Positions 1 through 8,092 of a DNA stretch of 28,449 nucleotides are shown here, in pieces (the first letter of the stretch is position 1; each line of letters starts with the position of its first letter). Source of the DNA: Candidatus Pacearchaeota archaeon (GTDB taxonomy: Archaea; Nanobdellota; Nanobdellia; Pacearchaeales; GW2011-AR1); NCBI GenBank assembly GCA_023133375.1, contig JAGLWP010000002.1:1-28449 (forward strand), given 5' to 3'. Under the pieces are notes generated by a model, which had not been told where the DNA came from, made no database searches, and worked only from the letters and a program-made list of their open reading frames with translations. A program made the translations under genes and the position numbers.

Positions 1-2
1 TA

Positions 3-533
3 TTCGGAGCAATAATTGCTTCTCCTTTATGTAGTTTTCTTCCGGGTTTAGGAAGCGGACAGGCAGCAATTATAGGAAACACAATTTCAAGAACAAACAA
101 AAAAGGATTTCTTGTCTTGCTTGGGGCAACAAATACATTAGTCATGGGTTTTTCATTCATTTCACTTTATGTAATTTCAAAAACAAGAACAGGAGCAGCT
201 GTTGCGATTCAGGAAATAATTGGAACTCTCTCCCCAAAACTCCTTATTTTAATTTTAGCAGTTACAATTATTAGCGGAATAATTTCTTTTTTCTTAACAA
301 TATTCTTAGCAAAAACATTTGCAAAAAAAATCGGGGCATTTAATTATACAATTGCATCCCTCATCACTCTCTTAATTTTAGTATTAATCGTCTTTCTTGC
401 TTCAGGATTTTTAGGAATCCTTGCACTAATAGCTTCAACTCTCACAGGAATTTACTGCATATCCTTAAAAGTCAGAAGAACAAACATGATGGGCTGTTTA
501 CTTTTACCGACGATAATTTTGTATTTATTTTAA
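3..533 (+). CDS. TctA-family (DUF112-like) membrane permease, 3' part
   Basis: This is the C-terminal part of a polytopic membrane protein whose 5' end lies outside the window; the frame is open from base 3. The glycine-rich segment FLPGLGSGQAAIIGN near the start resembles the conserved PGLGxxxA motif of the TctA tripartite tricarboxylate transporter permeases, and archaeal relatives of that family occur without partner subunits. Several hydrophobic stretches follow, consistent with multiple membrane helices. The substrate cannot be told from the sequence. The stop codon (531-533) overlaps the stop of the convergent PurF-like gene. The last 18 codons recur, diverged, at 1905-1961 and in shorter form at 2439-2477. 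Family assignment rests on one motif plus hydrophobicity, so it is moderate. Confidence 0.6.
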   Translation, partial: FGAIIASPLCSFLPGLGSGQAAIIGNTISRTNKKGFLVLLGATNTLVMGFSFISLYVISKTRTGAAVAIQEIIGTLSPKLLILILAVTIISGIISFFLTIFLAKTFAKKIGAFNYTIASLITLLILVLIVFLASGFLGILALIASTLTGIYCISLKVRRTNMMGCLLLPTIILYLF

Positions 534-1858
534 ACTGGAAATTGCCCGGTCCAACATCCTAAACAAACTTCATTAGAAGGAACATCCAATGCCTCAACAT
601 ACCCTTCCAAACTAATAAACTCCAAAGAATCTGCTCCAATATATTCTCTTTGCTCCTCTAAGCTTTTTCCTGCTGATAAAAGTTTTCCCCTGCCTTTAGG
701 AAAAACAGTATATCTGCAATGGAATTTATTTTCAGGGGAACCGATTCTGGCATGGATTTCCTTTGCTCCTCCCCATTTAATAAGAGGAATAAGTTTATTT
801 CTCAGAGTTATTCCTTCCCTAATAGAATCATCTAAAACAACAACAACTTTATCTTTAACAGCGTCAATAATAACTGATTGTTTTTTATCAGCTCCTTTAA
901 CTCTGGCTTTTTTTGTTCTTTGAATAAATGTTCTTGTGACATACCAATTTTTAAAAAGCCCCTCATCATAAGGCAGGTTAGAACCATGATGATAACCAAT
1001 ACAATACCCAACACCAGAATCCCTGACAGGAATTACTATATCTGCTTTAAATCCCCTCTTCTTATCTTCTTCTGCAAGAATCCTTCCTGCTCTTTCTCTC
1101 ATTAATTTGACAGAAATTCCATCAACAATTGAATCTATTCTTTCCCAGTAACCTGGCTCAAAACCACAAAGAGCTCTCATACCATTTAGTTGCCCCACAG
1201 TTTCTATCCCTTTATCCCCTATATAAACAATTTCTCCGGGTTCCACAGCCCTATATTCATTTTCTCTTAACCAAAGTTCTTTTAATGAACAAGATTCAGA
1301 AGAAAAAGCAGAGATGTCATTATTACCTCCAACAATCAAAGGCTCTACACCAACAGGACTTCTGAAAGCATATAAACCATCTTCAGCTAACACACCTAAA
1401 CTATAAACCCCCTTAACCTGATTCGCCATTCTTTTTAAACCTTCAACAATATTTGTGGCTTCATTTTTTTCAGTAATAAGTTTGCCGATAATTTCAGCAT
1501 CAGTTTGTTTAATAGAAAGAGAATGTCCTCTTTTTAATAATTGATTTCTTAAACTTCTTTTATTTAAAATTGTTCCACTATAACTCAAAGATAATTCTCC
1601 AAATCCTGATTCAAAAGAAATAGGTTGCTTATAAAAAGAGTGTACGCTTCCAATACCATAGCTTCCGGTTAATCTTTTTTTTTCTTTTTCAGTGAAACTC
1701 TCGTCTACTTTTCCTTCATATCTGTAAGAAACCAAACCTTTTTTAGTTTTAGTTACAGCCCCGCAAAAATCCTCGCCTCTATGTTGCAATGAGAAAATCC
1801 CGGTTAATAAATCATCAATACATTCTCTTTTAGATTTTATTCCAAAAATTCCTGACAT
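530..1858 (-). CDS. PurF-like amidophosphoribosyltransferase homologue with degenerate glutaminase site
   Basis: The whole length (442 aa) follows glutamine PRPP amidotransferase: an N-terminal Ntn-hydrolase-like domain (1-230) and a C-terminal phosphoribosyltransferase domain. It begins MSGIFGI where PurF has MCGIFGI, so the catalytic cysteine is serine. The HVRY arginine is missing (SVHSFY, 71-76) and the oxyanion HNGN is YSGT (93-96); Asp120 remains. Conserved PRTase landmarks are PVRDSG (277-282) and the PRPP loop VVLDDSIREGIT (340-351), where DDSIVRGTT is expected. Cysteines 231, 381, 432 and 435 match the four Fe-S ligands of Bacillus-type PurF. A TATA-like element at 1880-1890 lies about 27 bases before the ATG. 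I infer that glutamine hydrolysis is lost; the remaining activity, perhaps ammonia-dependent or diverged, is unknown. Confidence 0.85.
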   Translation of the reverse strand: MSGIFGIKSKRECIDDLLTGIFSLQHRGEDFCGAVTKTKKGLVSYRYEGKVDESFTEKEKKRLTGSYGIGSVHSFYKQPISFESGFGELSLSYSGTILNKRSLRNQLLKRGHSLSIKQTDAEIIGKLITEKNEATNIVEGLKRMANQVKGVYSLGVLAEDGLYAFRSPVGVEPLIVGGNNDISAFSSESCSLKELWLRENEYRAVEPGEIVYIGDKGIETVGQLNGMRALCGFEPGYWERIDSIVDGISVKLMRERAGRILAEEDKKRGFKADIVIPVRDSGVGYCIGYHHGSNLPYDEGLFKNWYVTRTFIQRTKKARVKGADKKQSVIIDAVKDKVVVVLDDSIREGITLRNKLIPLIKWGGAKEIHARIGSPENKFHCRYTVFPKGRGKLLSAGKSLEEQREYIGADSLEFISLEGYVEALDVPSNEVCLGCWTGQFPV

Positions 1859-1904
1859 AAATTAAAAATCAAAGAATTACTTTTAAATTCTATTGTAGTG
1901 TAAA

Positions 1905-1961
1905 AGAACAAACATGATGGGATGCTTATTAATTCCAACAATAATCTTGTATTTGTTTTAA
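1905..1961 (+). repeat. Remnant copy B of the TctA-like gene 3' end
   Basis: This stretch can be read as 18 codons plus TAA that match the last 18 codons of the permease gene (477-533) with one amino-acid change, L to I. Most base differences fall at third codon positions. No open frame leads into it, so it is a detached tail. Its TAA directly abuts the reverse-strand stop of the gene at 1962. A shorter third copy is at 2439-2477. Confidence 0.8.
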
Positions 1962-2402
1962 CTACCTAAAAAAGAAATAATAAACTACTCCTGCAACAAT
2001 CAAAAGAAAAAATATTATCAAAAATATCCATATCCATTTCTTACCTCGCTTGGGTTCAGCAATCTCCTTTTCTTTTGTTGGTTTTGCTTGCTTTAATTGC
2101 TTCACTTGTTTCTGAGGAGAAACTTGTGTTTTAGTTTTTGCCACAGGTGTTGATTTTTTTACTGTTTTTTCCACTAGAGGCTTTTTAACTGCAACAACCT
2201 GTGTGCTTGTTTTTTGTGTACTTGCCTTTGGCAAATTGCTTCTCTGAACAGGTCTTTGCTGTGTCTGTTGTCTCATAACATTAACTGCTTCATTAACCAC
2301 ATTCACATCATATCCTGAATCAATAAGTTTCTTCTTTAAATCATTCAAATTATATTGCTTAGAATGTTTAATCAAATAATTATAAACTCTTTTATTCACC
2401 AT
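1962..2402 (-). CDS. Small tail-anchored membrane protein with N-terminal helical domain
   Basis: About 146 residues with no recognised family. The N-terminus (VNKRVYNYLIKHSKQYNLNDL, then a GYDVNVVNEAV segment) looks like a small helical hairpin domain of the kind seen at the start of many archaeal membrane proteins. A long K/Q/T/P-rich low-complexity linker follows. A single C-terminal hydrophobic helix (WIWIFLIIFFLLIVAGVVYY) ends in FFFR, so the protein is probably tail-anchored with its bulk in the cytoplasm. An ATG exists 24 bases further upstream (2426), but a TATA-like ATTTATAAT at 2427-2435 lies 25-33 bases before the ATG at 2402, so I chose the latter as a leaderless start. Confidence 0.6.
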   Translation of the reverse strand: MVNKRVYNYLIKHSKQYNLNDLKKKLIDSGYDVNVVNEAVNVMRQQTQQRPVQRSNLPKASTQKTSTQVVAVKKPLVEKTVKKSTPVAKTKTQVSPQKQVKQLKQAKPTKEKEIAEPKRGKKWIWIFLIIFFLLIVAGVVYYFFFR

Positions 2403-2438
2403 CTTTTCAATATTAATGGGAAACATATTATAAATGTT

Positions 2439-2477
2439 TGTTTATTAATTCCGACGATTGTTTTGTATTTGTTCTAA
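2439..2477 (+). repeat. Remnant copy C of the TctA-like gene 3' end
   Basis: Twelve codons plus TAA, reading CLLIPTIVLYLF, match the permease C-terminus (CLLLPTIILYLF). The homology fades upstream of the cysteine codon. The TAA overlaps the reverse-strand TAG of the DP2 gene. The upstream edge lies next to the promoter of the gene that ends at 1962. Confidence 0.75.
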
Positions 2478-5400
2478 AACCACTCCCCCAACTTCTCCTG
2501 CCTTTCCAACTCCTTTCCAAAAATACTATCAATATTCTCTTTAACCAACTGGAGGTTCTGTTTTAGATAAAGGGAAAGCCCATATTTATTTGCCAGGTCC
2601 AATGCCGGCTCTAAATATTTCTTAATTCCTCCCTCATTAATTGTAAAAATTATCTTCCCGCCACATTTTGAACAAACACCTTTCAAAGGAGGTCTTCTCA
2701 TAATTTTATTGCAAACAACACATCTAAAACCTTGCATAGAAAATTTTCTCAAATTACCTTTCATATCTTTAATAAAATGCCTGTCAATAATTAATTTAGC
2801 AGTATCAGAAGTGTCTGCAGCTCTAATCTTTTCAACCAACTCCATCTGATGCTGAACTTTCTCTTGCATTGTCGGTAAAAGTTTGTAGGAAGAACAACCA
2901 ACCCCTCCATTAAAATCAAAAGTATCATGAGTAAAACCAAAGTTAACAAAAGGTTCTTTGCCTTCCTTTAAAATTGACTTAACAGTATTCACATTAATTT
3001 CAGAAGAATGTTTTCTCTGTTCAGCTAATTGATAAAGTTTTAAAGGATATTCATAAACCAATTCAAAATCCAAAATTTGGTCATCAACTTCGCCGGCATC
3101 AATCTTTCCATTTAAAACCAATGGAGCATCCTGAGTTCCACCTCTATGACTTGGCAAAAATTCCTTTGAAAAATTAATTAACACATCTCCCAAAAGCATG
3201 AGCGCTGCCTCATCTCCATCACAATCACGCCTTATCGCCGCATGCATATACGGAGAAGCAAATAACCCCAAGGTATTAGAAAAACCAATAAACCTACAAA
3301 TAACCCCGGCACAATTATGAGGAGCCATACAAACTCCTAACTGTCCAACTAAATCATCCCTATTTTTCACATTATAAAATCCATTTAACCCATAAAATCT
3401 AACCAAAAGTTCATCTATAAAATTACAAACTTTAATAAAAACATCATCTGCTTTCTCATCTAAAGATTCAGAAGAACAAGGCAGAATAACATCATGAGGC
3501 ATTAATTCCAATATTTGTTCTTCATCAACTAAAGCATTTCCATAAATATCCTTGTCATAACCTAACTCATTTAATTTTTCAACACTAACTGAAATTTCTT
3601 TGGGTTTAAAAGAAACTAATGGCAACTCAGTTGAATCAAATCTGATAGTTCCGTCTTTATTTACCTGCAAATTATACATTGCCCTTAAGAAACCTTTTGC
3701 AAGATTCTCCATCTGATGATTCTCTGAAGAAGTTCCTCTAACTCCTTTAATCAACACAGGAAAATCACATCTTTGCAATCCTAATTTTTCAGCAGCTTTA
3801 TCATAATAATGCTTCATATCAATATCTCTTGTATAAAAAGGCACGCCAATATCATGCTCCTCGCATTTCCCAAAATAATTTTTATCACATTCAAAACAAT
3901 GATATACTTTTTTGCAAACATTTTCACAATCTTCACAAGTTGGATAAATAGTTTCTTTCTTACATTGTTCGCAGTAATAAACCGGAAAAGCACTTCTGAC
4001 TTTCCCTTCATCACAAGCCGCCTGAACACTTCTTAACCTGCCACCTTCCCTGGCAACAGGAAACAAAATGTTTGGACTTCCAGTTAATTTCCTAAGTTTA
4101 GCTTTTTCTGGCCTTCCCATTCTTGCACCAATAAAATCTCCTGCCTTGTCTTTAATTTTAAAATTAGAAACAGAATTAATAATTTCTAGTATATGTTTGC
4201 CCCAGCATTCAGTGTTTAGGGGTACACCGAGCGGTGCTAAATTATATTTCTCCTCGTCAATAAAATTATTAAGTGGACCGCCTTCTTCAAAAAATTTAAC
4301 TCCAAGATTAATAAGCAAAGCCCTGCCAGTCTCTTCGTCAATTACCACATTTTCTATTGTAACAGAATGCTCTACTCCTAAAAGTTCTAAAGCCCTCTTC
4401 CCATGTGCAAACTTCTCCTGCACTTCTTTATAATATGGGAAGATAATTTTCTTATCTGCTATAACAGATTCTTTGAGCCATTTTATCAAATCCAAAAACT
4501 CCTCTTTTGAAATTTGTGTCCAATAAAAAATAAATTTTGGATGCAATGGAATTTCATATTTTTTGCTAAACTCAATAGCTTCTTCAAACGAAACATTTCT
4601 ATCATCAAAGTTTCCTTTTAATTTATTTGTCTTTTGTTCTAAATCTAATTTCCACCATTCCTCAACATATCCTGGTTTCACTAAATTAGAATTTCTATTT
4701 GCCAAATCACTAAAAGGAAATAAAATATCTCCCAAATAAATTATTTCTTCAACATCTGGATAAAGTTTTTTCGCCTCGTCTTTTGTTCTTACTTTTTTAA
4801 CACTTCCATTAAAAAGTTTTACTATTGGCCCATCAATAGAATCGCAAACAGTAGCAACACACCCTTTTGTAGGTTTTTCTATTTTAAGTTGTGTTCCAGT
4901 TGCAATAAAACCATCTGTAATTGCCATTGTCGCAGGATGCAGTGATGCAGCACTAAATCCAGAAACCCTCCCTCTGCCATATCTAAATCTAAATCCCCCA
5001 GACCTTGAAGGATGCCCAAAAACAGGTCTTCCAGCAACCAAATCTTTAATATAAGTGGGAGAATCATCTGTCTTTCCCTTATCTCTTTTTTCATGTAATT
5101 CAATATATTCTTCTAAGAAATCCCAGGAACTTAATTTAAATCCTTTTTCTCGAAGAGAGGTTATATATCTTTTAATTTTTGCCGCCTTTTGTGCCAAACC
5201 TTCACCAAGAACCAAACAATAACCACTTCTAATAAAATTTGTTTCAACACGACTTAAGTTTTTATAATTTGAAACCTCTTGTTTTTCTGATGCATCGCCA
5301 TTAATCTGCAAAGGGCAATACTTCATCAACAAAATTATTTCATCCTCTGTTGGCATATATTGTAAATTGGTTACTCTCTCATGATAATCATTAAGTTCTG

Positions 5401-5965
5401 TAACAGCTCTTTTTATTTCATCCGCATTTGGATCATATACAGAATATCCAAAAATCTCTCTTAAATGATCCATTATAACAAGAGAAAAAGCAGCCCCAGT
5501 ACCTCCAGCACTTCTAACCGGCCCAGAATAATATGGTGAAAAATATTCTTTACCTTCTTTTGTTTTCATTATTTTTATTTCAGTCAATCCTTCAATAGGA
5601 GATGAAACAACACCCAAAGTAATATATGCAAATCCCACTCTTGCCCCAGCCTCAATTGCTTCTAACAAACTTTTAAATTTACAAAACTTTTGTTTTGCAA
5701 CTTCTTCTGCAATCTGTAAACAAACTGCAGGGTCAAGCTTCCCCCACTTTTGTTCTAACTCAAGAATCCTCTTATCAATTCCACAACCACTCATCTGAGG
5801 ATAAATCGTAGCAATTAATTCAACACACTTCTCTGCCATAGTTTTAGCCAAAGGAATCTCAACCTTATTAACAGGGTCCAATCCTTTTGCCTTCGCAGTC
5901 TCAGCTAAAGAATAAACTACATTCACATCTCTCTCAAAATCTTTAAAGTATTTTTGTATGTTCAT
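2474..5965 (-). CDS. polD2: DNA polymerase D large subunit DP2
   Basis: Catalytic subunit of the archaeal replicative polymerase PolD, which works with DP1 at the fork. The protein is about 1,163 residues, within the family range, and shows no intein. Recognisable parts are the N-terminal YYSGPVRSAGGTGAAFS segment, a cysteine-rich zinc region around residues 660-710 (YYCEQC, CEDC, CFEC), the catalytic DCDGDEAALML near residue 915 with the two metal-binding aspartates, and a C-terminal zinc module (CVVCNK, CSKCGG). The last eight residues, QEKLGEWF, fit a PCNA-interacting peptide. I chose the ATG at 5965, two bases after the HD gene's stop; a TTG at 5971 would overlap that gene. It is the last gene of the operon. 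Confidence 0.97.
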   Translation of the reverse strand: MNIQKYFKDFERDVNVVYSLAETAKAKGLDPVNKVEIPLAKTMAEKCVELIATIYPQMSGCGIDKRILELEQKWGKLDPAVCLQIAEEVAKQKFCKFKSLLEAIEAGARVGFAYITLGVVSSPIEGLTEIKIMKTKEGKEYFSPYYSGPVRSAGGTGAAFSLVIMDHLREIFGYSVYDPNADEIKRAVTELNDYHERVTNLQYMPTEDEIILLMKYCPLQINGDASEKQEVSNYKNLSRVETNFIRSGYCLVLGEGLAQKAAKIKRYITSLREKGFKLSSWDFLEEYIELHEKRDKGKTDDSPTYIKDLVAGRPVFGHPSRSGGFRFRYGRGRVSGFSAASLHPATMAITDGFIATGTQLKIEKPTKGCVATVCDSIDGPIVKLFNGSVKKVRTKDEAKKLYPDVEEIIYLGDILFPFSDLANRNSNLVKPGYVEEWWKLDLEQKTNKLKGNFDDRNVSFEEAIEFSKKYEIPLHPKFIFYWTQISKEEFLDLIKWLKESVIADKKIIFPYYKEVQEKFAHGKRALELLGVEHSVTIENVVIDEETGRALLINLGVKFFEEGGPLNNFIDEEKYNLAPLGVPLNTECWGKHILEIINSVSNFKIKDKAGDFIGARMGRPEKAKLRKLTGSPNILFPVAREGGRLRSVQAACDEGKVRSAFPVYYCEQCKKETIYPTCEDCENVCKKVYHCFECDKNYFGKCEEHDIGVPFYTRDIDMKHYYDKAAEKLGLQRCDFPVLIKGVRGTSSENHQMENLAKGFLRAMYNLQVNKDGTIRFDSTELPLVSFKPKEISVSVEKLNELGYDKDIYGNALVDEEQILELMPHDVILPCSSESLDEKADDVFIKVCNFIDELLVRFYGLNGFYNVKNRDDLVGQLGVCMAPHNCAGVICRFIGFSNTLGLFASPYMHAAIRRDCDGDEAALMLLGDVLINFSKEFLPSHRGGTQDAPLVLNGKIDAGEVDDQILDFELVYEYPLKLYQLAEQRKHSSEINVNTVKSILKEGKEPFVNFGFTHDTFDFNGGVGCSSYKLLPTMQEKVQHQMELVEKIRAADTSDTAKLIIDRHFIKDMKGNLRKFSMQGFRCVVCNKIMRRPPLKGVCSKCGGKIIFTINEGGIKKYLEPALDLANKYGLSLYLKQNLQLVKENIDSIFGKELERQEKLGEWF

Positions 5966-5967
5966 CT

Positions 5968-6531
5968 TCAATTCAAAAGCAGCATAGCTGCTTCATATTT
6001 TAGTTTAATTAATTCTTTTGGCTCTTTAAAATAAAGCTTATTCCATTTTCGTTTTAGTTTTTCTCTTACTGATTCTTTAGCTTCTCCTTGTGTCAACTTC
6101 TCATAAACAAATGCTGCTTTGAAAATTCCTGGAAGATTATCAAAATTAGATATAACATCTGCATCAGAAATTATTTGCGCTTCAAGACTTTTACTATTAA
6201 TATCATTAGAACCTCTATGACTAAGAATACTTTGTTTAATTTTTTCAATTTTACTTTCAGGATAACCTAACTCTTTAAGTTTCTTCTCAGCAATTTCTGC
6301 CCCAGTAATGTGATGATATTCTCTTCCATAAATAATAGAACCTATGTCATGCAACCATGCAGTTAATTCAACAATTTCAATATCTGCTCCTAACCTTTTA
6401 GCTAAATTCACAGCATAAGTCCTAACAGGAATCAAATGAAATTCATAAGGCTCATAACCATATTTTGCTGTAGGTTTTTTTGATTCCTCTTCAACAAATC
6501 TTCTAATTTTTTCTACAATATTATTTTCCAT
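5968..6531 (-). CDS. HD-domain phosphohydrolase in the polymerase D operon
   Basis: A 187-residue HD-superfamily protein. The metal-binding set is visible: His32 (FHLIPV), His61-Asp62 (WLHDIG), His73/74 (EYHHITG), His105 (LSHRG) and Asp123/125 (ISDADVISN). This pattern is typical of single-domain HD hydrolases acting on nucleotides or other phosphoesters; the substrate cannot be read from sequence. It lies between the two PolD subunit genes, starting one base after the DP1 stop (TAAAATG) and ending two bases before the DP2 ATG, so it is almost certainly cotranscribed with them. That suggests a role in nucleotide-pool or replication control, which is inference. A TTG 15 bases upstream is the only alternative start. 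Confidence 0.88.
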   Translation of the reverse strand: MENNIVEKIRRFVEEESKKPTAKYGYEPYEFHLIPVRTYAVNLAKRLGADIEIVELTAWLHDIGSIIYGREYHHITGAEIAEKKLKELGYPESKIEKIKQSILSHRGSNDINSKSLEAQIISDADVISNFDNLPGIFKAAFVYEKLTQGEAKESVREKLKRKWNKLYFKEPKELIKLKYEAAMLLLN

Positions 6532-6532
6532 T

Positions 6533-8086
6533 TTATTCAAAGTCAAGAATTTTCACCTCTCTTGTTTTTAAATTAAACATAGGAATCTTGCAAAAATCAG
6601 GTTCATTTCCCATTTTTTCCTGATACTCTGTCTTAGTTTCCCACGAAGATACTGAAATCACCAAAACATTATTGTAATAAGAAACAGCACTCTTATGCGT
6701 ATGACCTGAAACAAAAATGTCAGGAACTTTTTTTATTATAAGATTATCTTCTTCATTCGGAAAATACTGAACAGATGTATGAGTCGGAGCCAAATGCCTA
6801 TTCTTCAATAAATAACCCATGATTTTATCAGGAGAATTAAGAGCTCCTGCAGTAATTAAACTAGGAATTGTATTATTATAAAAAGGAAAAGAAAAACCAT
6901 GGTAAGTCAAAACATCAAAACCAACAAAATTCTCCATTGCTCCAATATTCACAAAAGAGGGATTTGTTGTTAAAGTAACATTATCTAAATCATACAATGC
7001 CCAAGCATATTTTTCATCAAGTAATGGCTGTGGTTCCATTAATCTAACACCGTCGTGATTCCCTGGCGAAATAATTATTTTAATGTCCTTCCTAATCATT
7101 TTTAATAATCCAGCAATTTCAATAAATTGCTCTTCAATATCTTTAATTTCTAAATCTCTTTCTTGAGTCGGATAATTTCCAACACCTGCAATTAAATCGC
7201 CAACAATAAAAAGATATTTTATTTTCTCGGATTCAGGCGTGTTTAGAAGCTTACAATTTAAATAATCAATAAATTTCAAGAAATTCTTTTTCAAAAAAAG
7301 CTTGCTCCCAAAATGAAGATCGCCGATAAATAATGCGTATTCTTCAACAAACGACTTTTTTCTTTCAGGTAAATAAGAATCTGGAAAAATAATCTCATTT
7401 GCAAAAAATATCTCTCCATTTCCTGAACCAACAAATCCCAAAACAGAATCCAAAGATATTTCTTCCCCTTCCTTATAAAGTTCTGGTTTATTTTGATTTA
7501 TTAGGATTCTAATTTTTCCAGTTAAATCTTCCACTTCAAGTAAAATATTTTTATTTTTTGTAATTCTTTTGTCAGAAACAATTCCAATTATAGACATCCC
7601 CTGCCTGTTGCCTAAAATTTTATTTATTGAAACCAAATTAGTTAATTTAGGGCTGTCTTGCAAAAACTTTTTCATTTCATTGAACCTACCCTTAAAATAA
7701 TTGACAAAATCTTTTGTTTCTAATTTTTTTGAAGAAGAAGAAATCGTAGAAATAACTCTAACACCATTAACAGAGATTTTAGATTCTAATTTTTTAGGCT
7801 TTTTAATCTCTTTTGAAATTTCAATGCTCAAACCCAATTTTATCTTTAATGTTTCTAATTCTCTTTGATTTTCTTCAGGCAATGTTGAAAAAACCTCACA
7901 TACCTGTTCTTTATTCTGATCAAAAAGATTTCTTGTAATAATTCTTTTTTGAGTATGATTCCTAATCTTCTCAATAATCAGTTTAACAGATTCAACATCT
8001 CTTGTTTCACTAAATAAATTCAAAACTTCTTTGTCCAACAAAAGACCTTTCTGTAAACAAAATTCTAAAATTTCTTTCGATTCCAT
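6533..8086 (-). CDS. polD1: DNA polymerase D small subunit DP1 (3'-5' exonuclease)
   Basis: Proofreading subunit of PolD. Of 517 residues, the N-terminal 130 form a helical/linker region, 155-235 read as the OB-fold, and the rest is a calcineurin-like phosphoesterase. All metal motifs are intact: GDLHFG (255-260), GDLIAG (296-301), GNHDG (342-346), the histidine in YHGFS (395-399) and GHTHK (461-465), so the exonuclease should be active, unlike eukaryotic B-subunits. It starts six bases after the orc1 stop and overlaps nothing upstream; the HD gene follows one base after its stop. Length and domain order are as usual for the family. Confidence 0.97.
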   Translation of the reverse strand: MESKEILEFCLQKGLLLDKEVLNLFSETRDVESVKLIIEKIRNHTQKRIITRNLFDQNKEQVCEVFSTLPEENQRELETLKIKLGLSIEISKEIKKPKKLESKISVNGVRVISTISSSSKKLETKDFVNYFKGRFNEMKKFLQDSPKLTNLVSINKILGNRQGMSIIGIVSDKRITKNKNILLEVEDLTGKIRILINQNKPELYKEGEEISLDSVLGFVGSGNGEIFFANEIIFPDSYLPERKKSFVEEYALFIGDLHFGSKLFLKKNFLKFIDYLNCKLLNTPESEKIKYLFIVGDLIAGVGNYPTQERDLEIKDIEEQFIEIAGLLKMIRKDIKIIISPGNHDGVRLMEPQPLLDEKYAWALYDLDNVTLTTNPSFVNIGAMENFVGFDVLTYHGFSFPFYNNTIPSLITAGALNSPDKIMGYLLKNRHLAPTHTSVQYFPNEEDNLIIKKVPDIFVSGHTHKSAVSYYNNVLVISVSSWETKTEYQEKMGNEPDFCKIPMFNLKTREVKILDFE

Positions 8087-8092
8087 CTTAAA

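Noticed and set aside
4068..4433. Rightward frame of 121 codons
   Set aside because: Antisense to conserved DP2 sequence; no start signal or motif.
2474..5965. Intein in DP2
   Set aside because: DP2 genes of some archaea carry inteins, but the conserved blocks here are continuous and the length is normal.
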